Positions 8,979-16,916 of a stretch of DNA of 64,000 nt are shown in pieces. The notes under the pieces were generated by a model that was not told where the DNA came from, ran no database searches, and saw only the letters and a list, made by a program, of their open reading frames with translations. Position numbers and translations under genes: made by a program. Position 1 is the first letter of the stretch. Each line of letters starts with the position of its first letter. Source of the DNA: Verrucomicrobiota bacterium (GTDB lineage: Bacteria > Verrucomicrobiota > Verrucomicrobiia > Chthoniobacterales > UBA10450); assembly GCA_019244415.1 (NCBI GenBank), contig JAFASN010000028.1, positions 1 to 64,000 of the forward strand, given 5' to 3'.

Positions 8979-9540
8979 GTGGCTCTCCGAAAATTTCGCG
9001 GCGCAGCCATGCGCGCGCGACACGCCACTCGCGCTTGATGGTGCGCGGCGAGATGTCGAGTACATGCGCAGTTTCCGCGACGGTAAGGCCGCCGAAGAAA
9101 CGCAGCTCGACGATTTGCGACTGCCGCGGATCGATCGCCGCCAGATCGCGCAACGCGTCATCCAGCGCCACCAAGTCAATGCTCTCCTCGCCGGCAAGCT
9201 CCATCTGGTCCTCAAGCACCAGTGTTTCGGCCGTGCCGCCGCGTTTCAGTGAGCGATGCGCGCGCGCATAATCCACCAGTACACGGCGCATGACTTGGGC
9301 CGCTACGCCGAGAAAATGCGCCCGGTTCTGCCAGCTCACGCGCGTTTCATCTACCAGCCGCACGTAGGCTTCGTGTACCAGCGCGGTCGCCTGGAGAGTG
9401 TGCCCGGCCCGCTCGCGTTCCAGATAGCGCCGTGCGATCGCTCTCAGCTCATCGTAAACAATCGCCGCAAGCTGCTCCGGCTGCGGCGTTCCCGCTAAGA
9501 GCAACTGGGTGACATTTTCCTGGGCGCTGGGGGAAATCAT
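8962..9540 (-). CDS. ECF-subfamily RNA polymerase sigma factor (kinase-associated type)
   Basis: 192 residues from the ATG at 9540 (MISPSAQENVTQLL); the frame extends further upstream, but the family begins here. Region 2 is visible as LAAIVYDELRAIARRYLERE, then HTLQATALVHEAYVRLVD and FLGVAAQVMRRVLVDYARA. Region 4 is the helix-turn-helix GGLTVAETAHVLDISPRTIK. This pattern matches the ECF group often found with Ser/Thr kinases in Planctomycetes, Acidobacteria and Verrucomicrobia. No anti-sigma factor gene is adjacent; instead two kinase genes follow with overlapping ends. It would direct polymerase to a specific promoter set, possibly that of the adjacent surface-protein island, which is a hypothesis. 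Confidence 0.88.
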   Translation of the reverse strand: MISPSAQENVTQLLLAGTPQPEQLAAIVYDELRAIARRYLERERAGHTLQATALVHEAYVRLVDETRVSWQNRAHFLGVAAQVMRRVLVDYARAHRSLKRGGTAETLVLEDQMELAGEESIDLVALDDALRDLAAIDPRQSQIVELRFFGGLTVAETAHVLDISPRTIKREWRVARAWLRREIFGEPHGACA

Positions 9541-9853
9541 CTTGAGTACACGCCGAGCTTGGGATTCTACGTTCCACACGGCAATTTTGGCAATCGAAAA
9601 CCGGCACTCCGGCTCCAGGTGCGTCTTAGCATGCGTCGCTTCCGCAGCGAAAAAGCACGAGATTCGCAGACTTCCTCTCTTCTAAGCCTCTCACCTCCCA
9701 CGTTTCGCCTTTCAACGTCCAGCTTTTCAGCATTCAAAAAAACTCTGGCCCACTTCTCGGCGCAATCTCGCTTTGTACTCATGAACAGACACCATGCCTA
9801 AGAGCGGGCGTGCGCTGGGCTGGCGTGCGCCCGCGACGGAGGCCATACAACCT
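9541..9853. other. Divergent intergenic region between the sigma factor and the first PEP-CTERM gene
   Basis: No gene is supported here. It holds a T-rich stretch with CTTTCA/TTTTCAG runs (about 9690-9735), an A-tract, and the TGGCCC-type promoter signature at 9746. The sigma operon's own promoter should be near 9550-9620 but is not recognisable. Confidence 0.5.
9746..9779 (+). promoter_or_regulatory. Surface-island promoter signature, copy A
   Basis: The A-tract AAAAAAACTC is followed by TGGCCC-AC-TTC, 13 bases, CGCTTT and GTAC. It lies about 108 bp before the ATG at 9854. It aligns with six other copies upstream of island genes. Confidence 0.5.
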
Positions 9854-10618
9854 ATGAAACTACTCCCACTACTTATCCTCTCCGCCGCAGTGTACACATT
9901 GTCTGCGCGCGGAGACACATTCACCCTCGATCCCACGGCTAGCACTCTCACCGTCAGCGGCAACAACATCTACGTCGGGATGTTCGCCCCGCAGGGAGCA
10001 AATAGCCTGACGACCAGCTACTCTGGAACGATCGATGCGACCGTCACCGCCAACTCGATCACCTTCAATTCGGCTGCGCTCGCTGCCGCTGTCAGCGGAA
10101 ACTGGCAACCGGCGGCGGGCGGCGCTGCCGGCTCTGCGCCGGCTGATTACGGCATCACGTTCGCACCACCCTATACCGGTCTGGCATATGCTGCCATCCG
10201 CAATCTCGTGCTCGATCTAAGTTCAAATGCGATTCCGACAACCGCTGGCTCGTTCGACTCAACCCAAATTTCAATCGCCGCAAGTTCCGGCACGACCGAT
10301 TACACCGGGCCGCTCGGCAGTGGCAGCATCGATCTGACGAAGCTCGGCAGCGGACCGAACGGCGCCATGCCGGGAATTTTGACGATGGTCGGCGGAATCG
10401 AGACGCTGACGATTCCCATCTCTTTTTCGGAAACCCTTTCAGTTGTTGGGCCAAACGACACGACTGCGACGTTCACCGGCACCATGGTCGCCACCGAGAT
10501 GCTGCCCGTGCCGGAGCCAGGTAGCTGGGTGCTGATGCTCGGCGGCCTCGGAGCGCTGCTGCTGTTTCAGCGCACTCGCTTTCGTCGCGTTTTCGTGAAG
10601 GATTCGCTTCTTCTGTAG
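9854..10618 (+). CDS. PEP-CTERM sorted secreted protein
   Basis: 254 residues from the ATG at 9854, with GGAGG at 9838-9842 upstream. An N-terminal signal peptide (MKLLPLLILSAAVYTLSARG) precedes a mature region rich in Thr, Ser, Gly and Ala, of probable beta structure and no recognised enzyme domain. The C-terminus is a PEP-CTERM tail: VPEPGSWVLMLGG, a hydrophobic helix, then arginine-rich RTRFRRVF. Known of the family: an exosortase recognises this tail and the protein ends up at the cell surface or in the exopolysaccharide layer. The final LL-stop is read from the start of a palindromic repeat (CTGTAG at 10613). The specific function is unknown. Confidence 0.85.
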   Translation: MKLLPLLILSAAVYTLSARGDTFTLDPTASTLTVSGNNIYVGMFAPQGANSLTTSYSGTIDATVTANSITFNSAALAAAVSGNWQPAAGGAAGSAPADYGITFAPPYTGLAYAAIRNLVLDLSSNAIPTTAGSFDSTQISIAASSGTTDYTGPLGSGSIDLTKLGSGPNGAMPGILTMVGGIETLTIPISFSETLSVVGPNDTTATFTGTMVATEMLPVPEPGSWVLMLGGLGALLLFQRTRFRRVFVKDSLLL

Positions 10619-10676
10619 GCCGACCATTCCTGGTTGGCGGATTACGGTTCGGCAACGAGGAATCGTCGCCCTCCAG
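10613..10676. repeat. CTGTAG...CTCCAG palindromic element, 64 bp, copy 2
   Basis: Same length and nearly the same sequence as 4001-4064 (CTGTAGGCCGACCATTCCTG ... GAATCGTCGCCCTCCAG). Its first six bases, CTG TAG, supply the last codon and the stop of the PEP-CTERM gene. Confidence 0.75.
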
Positions 10677-10797
10677 ATATCTTTCTCATGTCTGGCTCGA
10701 ATGGAAATAAACTCAAAACTTTCACTCATTGCAGCGCCACGAAGTCCGTGCCGCTGCGGCGCCAGCTTTTCAGTTTTTCAGTTTTTTGAATTTTGCT

Positions 10798-10831
10798 TGG
10801 CCCCGTTTGGCCCGCCTTTCCGCGTTACTCC
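10798..10831 (+). promoter_or_regulatory. Surface-island promoter signature, copy B
   Basis: After a T-rich tract with two TTTTCAG words comes TGGCCC-CG-TTT, about 12 bases, then CCGCGTTAC. It lies about 115 bp before the ATG at 10913. Confidence 0.5.
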
Positions 10832-10912
10832 GGTGACCACGTGTCATGCCTTGCCCAAGCGCGCCGCTCCGGAACGGCGGGGCACAGTTGCCAAGACAAA
10901 CGTAAATTAAAT

Positions 10913-13102
10913 ATGAGAAGCATTGATTCTCAATCTTCGAAAAAAGAGGATTACGGCCATCGTACTCTTCCGTTCTCTGTTTCAGCTTCAGCGGTTCTTG
11001 TGGTAGTCGCGCTGCTGGCAATCGCTTCGGCCGTTCACGCGCAGACTTGGAATGGCGGCACCGGCAACTGGGGCACGGCGAGTAACTGGACGCCGAACAC
11101 CGTTCCAAACAGCAGCAGCGCCGTCGTCGAAATCGACGGCAAACCCACGGTGACTTCGGTGGTCAATGTGAATGGGGTCTTCACTGTCGGGACACTGACG
11201 GTCGATAGCGGCGACACATTGAACCTGGGACCGTCGCCCGGTGGGAATCTGACGATCGACACAAAACTAAACAACGCTGGCAGCATCCTGCTGAATACAC
11301 CCAACAATCAGACGTTAACTATTAACAACAGCAACATGGCCAACAGTGGCTCGATTACTATCGCGGACGCGCCGCCCACATCGAACGTTGGCAATGCTCT
11401 TATTGCGAATGGGAACGTGACGCTAAGCGGAGGAGGTACGATCTCGTTAGCCGGAACTGTTAACGATCCTTATTACAGCAGACTCGATTTTCGTAATGCA
11501 CCCGCAATTGAGGTAGCCACGTTCATCAACCAAAACAACACCATACAAGGTTCAGGTGTGATTGCTGTAAACTCCGTCTTCACGAATGACGCCGCTGGTG
11601 TCGTAAATGCGAACAAGAGCGGCTACCAGCTAATCATCTACCCGACCGGCAGCAACAGTCTTGTCAACATGGGGACGATGGAAGCTTCGAACGGGGGTAG
11701 CTTGGTAATCCGAGGAGATACCCAGCAGAACGTGAATAATGCAGGTGGCACGTTCCAGGCACTGAACGCTTCGCAGGTGATCTTGGATAATACAGTAGTG
11801 ACTGGAGGCACGTTGCAAACCAGCGGCACGGGAACTATTCGGCTTCAGGTCACAGCTCTCGATAACGTAACCAACACCGGAAGCGTGGTTGTGGAACTTG
11901 GTGCGCCGAACCTCTCGGGCGAAGGATCGACGCTGTATGATACAATCACAAACAGCGGCTCAATTTCGATCGGCTCGACTGGCCGGTTGTATTCGCAAGG
12001 TGCGACGCTGGATGGCAGCGGGACCGTGTCGCTCACGGACAACGCGGCATTATTGCAAGGCACGCTGACGAACCTCAACAACACCATTCAAGGTTTCGGC
12101 ACGATCAATCAGGCGACACTAACCAATGGCTCGGCGGGCGTGATTGACGCAAACAGTTCGGGGAACACGCTAATAATTGCGCCAAGCTCCAGCAGCACCG
12201 GTTTCACCAACAACGGCCTGACCCGCGCTTCGAATGGCGGCATCCTTTCGATCACGAACAGCGGGCCGACGACGAACAACGGCACCTTTCTCGCCACCGG
12301 CGGCGGGACGATCAACATAGCATCCGGCGCGCTCACGAATTACTCGAGTACAACGCAGACGTTGACCGGCGGCACGTATAACGTGGAGGCCAATTCGACC
12401 TTGTCGCTCGGCGGGGGCAGCATCGTTACCAACGACGCGAACGTGTCGCTCAGCGGCGCGAACAGCACCTTTAACGAGATCAACGCGCTGGCCAACAACC
12501 AGGGCAGCTTCGCCATTTCCAATGGCCGAAACTTCACGACTGCTGGCGCGCTCTCGAACTCAGGCACAGTAGCGATCGGCTCGGGGACAACGCTCACAGT
12601 CAGCGGCGGCAATACCTTCACGCAATCAAGCACAGGCACACTCACCGGCGCAGGCACGTTGAGCGCGGCGAACAGCACAATCGATGGCACCGTTGCGCCC
12701 GGTGACAACGGGCCCGGCACACTCCACGTCACTGGCAACTTCAGCCTCCTCTCGAGCGCGCATCTCTCTTTCGAACTGGGCACGCCGGTGGTCGGGCCTA
12801 ACGATCAGATTGATGTCACCGGTAATCTCACGCTCGCCGGCACGCTCGATGTCAAGGCCCTTGCCGGCTTTGGGCCCGGTACTTACGACCTCATTAACTA
12901 CACCGGCACATTGAACAACAACGGCCTGAGCATCGGGATGTTCCCCGCCGGCTACACGGGCACGATCATCACCACCGTTCCCGGCCAGGTGGACCTGCTC
13001 GTCACGCCAGCAGTCGTTCCTGAGCAAGGGACGTGGGCGCTGATGTTGGGCGGCATCGGCGTGCTCGCCGCCTTCCACCGCAGGCGTACTCGCAAGATTT
13101 AG
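10913..13102 (+). CDS. Large PEP-CTERM protein with autotransporter-like beta repeats
   Basis: 729 residues from the ATG at 10913 (MRSIDSQSSKKEDYG). The open frame extends to 10793 through the promoter region, so that extension is rejected. The signal peptide is unusually long, with its hydrophobic core at about 24-42 ending in AVHAQ. The mature protein opens with WNGGTGNWGTASNW, a common start of such surface proteins. It continues as imperfect Gly/Asn/Thr/Ser-rich repeats (forms of NNGTINASNGGTLTI) that suggest a right-handed beta-helix. A GxxAPGDNGPGTLHVTGNF segment near residue 600 is typical of passenger-like domains. The tail is VPEQGTWALMLGGIGV plus an Arg-rich end; VPEQ in place of VPEP is a small deviation. 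Probable role: a cell-surface or matrix protein. Confidence 0.85.
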   Translation: MRSIDSQSSKKEDYGHRTLPFSVSASAVLVVVALLAIASAVHAQTWNGGTGNWGTASNWTPNTVPNSSSAVVEIDGKPTVTSVVNVNGVFTVGTLTVDSGDTLNLGPSPGGNLTIDTKLNNAGSILLNTPNNQTLTINNSNMANSGSITIADAPPTSNVGNALIANGNVTLSGGGTISLAGTVNDPYYSRLDFRNAPAIEVATFINQNNTIQGSGVIAVNSVFTNDAAGVVNANKSGYQLIIYPTGSNSLVNMGTMEASNGGSLVIRGDTQQNVNNAGGTFQALNASQVILDNTVVTGGTLQTSGTGTIRLQVTALDNVTNTGSVVVELGAPNLSGEGSTLYDTITNSGSISIGSTGRLYSQGATLDGSGTVSLTDNAALLQGTLTNLNNTIQGFGTINQATLTNGSAGVIDANSSGNTLIIAPSSSSTGFTNNGLTRASNGGILSITNSGPTTNNGTFLATGGGTINIASGALTNYSSTTQTLTGGTYNVEANSTLSLGGGSIVTNDANVSLSGANSTFNEINALANNQGSFAISNGRNFTTAGALSNSGTVAIGSGTTLTVSGGNTFTQSSTGTLTGAGTLSAANSTIDGTVAPGDNGPGTLHVTGNFSLLSSAHLSFELGTPVVGPNDQIDVTGNLTLAGTLDVKALAGFGPGTYDLINYTGTLNNNGLSIGMFPAGYTGTIITTVPGQVDLLVTPAVVPEQGTWALMLGGIGVLAAFHRRRTRKI

Positions 13103-13299
13103 ACAGCAATCATCCGGGGTTCTGGCTCTAGGACAGTTGGTGTTAACCGGCTCCCGCGCCGGTTCGGGCATGGTACTAAGCACGGTAAATACCGTTGGAC
13201 GCACAAAGGCCTGATATACTCCCAAAGTAGTATTCGCGGCGCCGTTACACGACACGATCACGGCTAAATCGGTCAACGATCAGGTTTGATGATCGACGC

Positions 13300-13677
13300 A
13301 TCATGTTTGATCCCTCGACCATCATGTTTGATCCCTCGACCATCATGTTTGATCCCTCGACCATCATGTTTGATCCCTCGAGTATCATGTTTGATCCCTC
13401 GAGTATCATGTTTGATCCCTCGAGCATCATGTTTGATCCCTCGGGCATCATGTTTGATCCCTGGAGCATCATGTTTGATCCCTCGAGCATCATGTTTGAT
13501 CCTCCGAGCATCATGTTGGATCCTCCGAGCATCATGTTGGATCCTCCGAGCATCATGTTGGATCCTCCGAGCATCATGTTGGATCCTCCGAGTATCATGT
13601 TGAATCGCTGGAGTATCATGTTGGATCCCTCGAGCATCAGGTTGAATCCGCCTTTCATCAGCTTGGATGAGCCTAGG
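13300..13677. repeat. 21-bp tandem repeat array, about 18 units
   Basis: Units of ATCATGTTTGATCCCTCGAC type run head to tail from 13300 to 13656, with decayed units at both ends (13279-13299 and 13657-13677). Three variants occur in blocks: TTTGATCCCTCGA, then TTGGATCCTCCGA, then mixed. There are no spacers. The unit length is a multiple of three, so all frames stay open; in the plus frame it reads MFDPSTI or MLDPPSI. Confidence 0.95.
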
Positions 13678-14103
13678 CGTGAATCAGAATGCCAGTCGTC
13701 TTACGCGCAGAGAACGGTAGCGAATTACGGCTCTCTTGATTCAACAGCAATCAGTTTACCGGGAATTTCAACGCTTGCGCGACGAAGTCCTGTGACTTTA
13801 AACCCGAATGGCACCCCCTTCAGTCACCCTGAGCGGCGTAACAAGCGATCCATCAGCGGGGCCATGGGCGTGCTCATGGGCGCCGGGACCGGTCGTACTT
13901 CGGTAAGCTCGGCCGACATCTCGTTTGTCAAAGCGCACTCGGGCATCGCTGCCCAGCCGCGTAATATCGGGAGCATCCGCGCCGATGTGACCGCCGATGG
14001 GGTAGTCAACAGCGCCGACATTTCCCTAACCAAAAGCAAGAGCGGAACGGCAATTACCGGCGGGACAAAGACGCTTCACAGATCCCCTGAATCAATCGGG
14101 TAA
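13303..14103 (+). CDS. Heptapeptide-repeat ORF ending in a dockerin-like domain (probable relic)
   Basis: 266 residues. The first half is the translated 21-bp array (MFDPSTI then MLDPPSI). A middle stretch has no recognisable domain. The last 80 residues resemble a dockerin: SSADISFVKAHSG, then RADVTADGVVNSADISL, which has the D-x-x-x-D-G-x-V-N-x-x-D calcium-loop pattern. There is no signal peptide and no ribosome-binding site. The tail is close at DNA level to those of 15.6-16.7 kb and 16.9-18.9 kb. The best reading is that the 3' remnant of a dockerin gene has been joined to a minisatellite and stays open by chance. Translation is doubtful. Confidence 0.4.
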   Translation: MFDPSTIMFDPSTIMFDPSTIMFDPSSIMFDPSSIMFDPSSIMFDPSGIMFDPWSIMFDPSSIMFDPPSIMLDPPSIMLDPPSIMLDPPSIMLDPPSIMLNRWSIMLDPSSIRLNPPFISLDEPRRESECQSSYAQRTVANYGSLDSTAISLPGISTLARRSPVTLNPNGTPFSHPERRNKRSISGAMGVLMGAGTGRTSVSSADISFVKAHSGIAAQPRNIGSIRADVTADGVVNSADISLTKSKSGTAITGGTKTLHRSPESIG

Positions 14104-14142
14104 ATTCGCCTGATTCGCGGGGCAAAAAAAACGAAAAAACTT

Positions 14143-14176
14143 TGGCCCGGTTTTCATGCCGTTCTCGCGTTAGCCG
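14143..14176 (+). promoter_or_regulatory. Surface-island promoter signature, copy C
   Basis: An A-rich tract is followed by TGGCCC-GG-TTT, 12 bases, then TCGCGTT and GTAC. It lies 73 bp before the ATG at 14216. Confidence 0.5.
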
Positions 14177-14215
14177 TACAAACACCCGAATTCCGTACCG
14201 GAGGCAAAAGAAACC

Positions 14216-16654
14216 ATGAAGACAATGCAGCAGTTACCCAAACCGCCATTCCACTCGACAGAACGGACGGTTATCCCGCTTGAGCCGATGCCGATCGCCA
14301 GATCGACGAAAGCCGCTCGACGGAAGCGACTACTTCTTGCGTTAGGCGTTAGTCTGCTGCTCGCAGGAACTTTGCAGGCTCAAAGTTATACCTATGTCGG
14401 CCCAAACGGAGGAAACTGGAGCAACGCCGCGTATTGGAGTCCGGCCGGAATCCCAAACAGCACTACCGCGGATGTGACGATTCAGCAGCAGGGTCAGGGT
14501 ATCCTCCTTCCGGCCCTAAGCTCGATATTACCGTCCAGCTCCACAACCTAACGCTGACAAACCAGGCCGTCATCACCGCATCGGCAACCCAGCCATACAA
14601 TAATCTCACAGTACTCGGCGAGACGACGGATGATTATACGCATGTCGGAGGCGTGATAAGCAATTCGGGAGGAGTCTTTTCTCTCGGCTTTTTCGTGAAT
14701 GATCCAGACTGCCCCTGCTGGCTCGACCTTCCCATGGCGGTGAGTAATGGAGGAGTCACTCAGTGGAGCGGCGCTGATTTGTACCGCATAAGCAATTATC
14801 TTTACATGTCGGGTCCGAACTCCCGGCTCCAGCGGCAGGAGGACGGGTTCAACGCCTTAACGCACCTGTCGGAAACCCTCGGCACGCTTGTGTTCGTCAA
14901 CGGCTACAACTTCACGACGGTGAATGACATTCCACCAGGCGGCGGAGCGGGCAGTGACGGAAGCTTTGGAGTCAACGGCTATAGCGGCCTTCTTCAGATA
15001 GGACAAGCAAGCGACACGAACCCGACGACCTTCACAGTCGTTGGTAATCTCACCAACTTCGACGCAAGCACGAAGACCCTAAACGGCAATTACATAATCG
15101 ATGGGAGAGGTAGGACGGCGACGCTGCGTTTCAGCAATGCGAACGTTCAGGTGCTGAACAACGCCAATCTGGCTCTTTACGGCGACTGGCACATCACTGA
15201 TCTCAATGGCAACGATGCGATGGGGACGCTTGCGACGGTGCAAAATGGCTCGCAGTTCTCCTCGCCCAATGGTCAGACAATCACGCCGAATGGCGGCACG
15301 TTTCTCAACGATAGTTCGAGCCACATCATTCTGAACGACGCCCACGTCACGATCAACGGCAACTACCATCTCACCAACAACGGCCAGCTAACGGTCTCGC
15401 ATCCGAGCAGCGGCAGCACCACTTCCAATTTATATCTCGGCGGTGCGTTAACCGCAGACCACGGAGCGAAGATGGACATGGGCGGCCAGCCAGGCGTGAA
15501 CACCGATTACACCGGCACCGTTCTTACGGTTCAAAACGGTATCGTTTACAGCAATAGTGCCGCACTCACCGGTGTCGGGACCCGTCTACGCGCAACTCTC
15601 TTTTATCAGTGGTTCAGTACTTCAGCCCGGCGAAACGGGCGCCGCGCCCACAACGCAGAGTGTTGCGAAGGCGAAGAGCACGCCTCGCAAATCCGCGGCG
15701 GGCGTGGCGGCTGCGACTACCACTAACTCCGCCGGCGAGCTCATTGTTCAAGGCGCGCTCTCGCTCGATAACACCGCAACGACGCGAATCTTCATCGGCG
15801 GCACCACGGCCGGCAGCGGCTTTTCGCAGATTGCGCAACATGGGACATCGAGTGTCGCGCTAAACGGCACGCTTGACGTCTCCTTCACTAACGGCTTCCA
15901 GAATACCATCCGAAACTCCGACACCTTCAACATCCTCACGTCCAATAACACGGTTACCGGCGCGTTCTCGAACGTCGCGAGCGGTAATCGCGTGACGACA
16001 TCCGACGGGATTGGGAGTTTCCTCGTTACGTACGCCGGCCAGAAGACGGTCATACTGAGCGATTTTCTACCGTCCGTTAGCGTCTCCAGCGTCGTCTCCC
16101 GTCAAAGCCCGAAGAACGTGAACCTGGACATCCCGCTCAATCTCACGGGCAACTACACAATTGAATGCCGCAGGGGCGGCCCAGCGCCCGGCGGAACTTA
16201 CCAGGTGGTGTTTACCTTTGCTTACCCGCTCACGAACGCGCCCGCCACCAGCGCAACCGGCACATACACCAGTACCGCCAGCAGCTTCGGCGCTGATCAG
16301 ACGACTTGGGTGGTAAATCTAGCGGGCGTGACAAATGAGCAGGTGCTCGGCATCACGCTCAGCAACGTAAACGATACGCAGAACGAGCACAGCGATTCCA
16401 TCGCGGTGCAAATGGGAATTCTCATCGGCGATGCCACCGGTGGGCGGGACGCCAACGGCAACCCTGTAGTCAGTTCAGCCGATGTCTCCTTTGTCAAGGC
16501 GCACTCGGGCAAAGCCGCAACACCGGGCGATCTCGGCACCATCCGCGCCGATGTCACCGCCGACGGGGTGGTCAACAGCGCCGACGTTTCGCTGACGAAG
16601 AGCAAGAGCGGAACCGGAATCACCAGCGGGACGGGCGCGCCGGTGCATCGGTAA
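14216..16654 (+). pseudogene. Surface repeat protein with dockerin tail, broken by two compensating frameshifts
   Basis: The 5' part (14216 to about 14505) encodes a signal peptide (KRLLLALGVSLLLAGTLQAQ) and GPNGGNWSNAAYWSPAGIPN. It is preceded by ACCGGAGG. The reading then continues in another frame from about 14505 to 15585 (LHNLTLTNQAVITA ... GTVLTVQNGIVYSNSAALTG). It returns to the first frame for the 3' part (QLSFISGSVLQPGETG onward). Joined, this gives roughly 810 residues: signal peptide, beta repeats, an SSVVSRQSPKNVNLDIPL beta-sandwich segment, and a dockerin-like end (RADVTADGVVNSADVSL). As written, the first frame stops at 14551. Either the gene is newly inactivated or the assembly carries two indels. 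No PEP-CTERM tail is present. Confidence 0.75.
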
Positions 16655-16839
16655 AGAACTCGCGGCGGAGCAATTAGCAGTTTTGTTTAACGCCCCGAGG
16701 TCGCTAGAGAGCCCCAGTTCGCGGAATCCCTTCTCCGAACTTTGTCACTCTTACCTTCCCACTGTCAGCGTTTCAGGATTTCAGCCTTTCAGTTGTTGAG
16801 CCTTTCAGCGTTTCAGTTTTTCACTTTTTTAAAAAATGT

Positions 16840-16873
16840 TGGCCCCGTTTGGCCGCACATCTCGCGTCCGCTT
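16840..16873 (+). promoter_or_regulatory. Surface-island promoter signature, copy D
   Basis: A run of TTTCAG words (about 16757-16822) and TTTTTTAAAAAATG precede TGGCCC-CG-TTT, 12 bases, then TCGCGTCC. It lies 77 bp before the ATG at 16917. Confidence 0.5.
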
Positions 16874-16916
16874 TATGAAGCATCAATCCCTGTACCGGAG
16901 ACAAAAAGACCAAACC

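Noticed and set aside
8979-9215. N-terminal extension of the upstream kinase
   Set aside because: Those 79 codons are an Arg/Ser-rich shadow of the sigma factor gene in another frame; the family start is the ATG at 8978.
13245-13658. Minus-strand 137-codon frame of GSNMMLE repeats as a protein
   Set aside because: It is the reverse reading of the 21-bp array, which keeps all frames open; there is no ribosome-binding site or domain.
13279-13677. CRISPR-like array
   Set aside because: Units of 21 bp follow each other directly without spacers, and no cas gene is present; it is a minisatellite.
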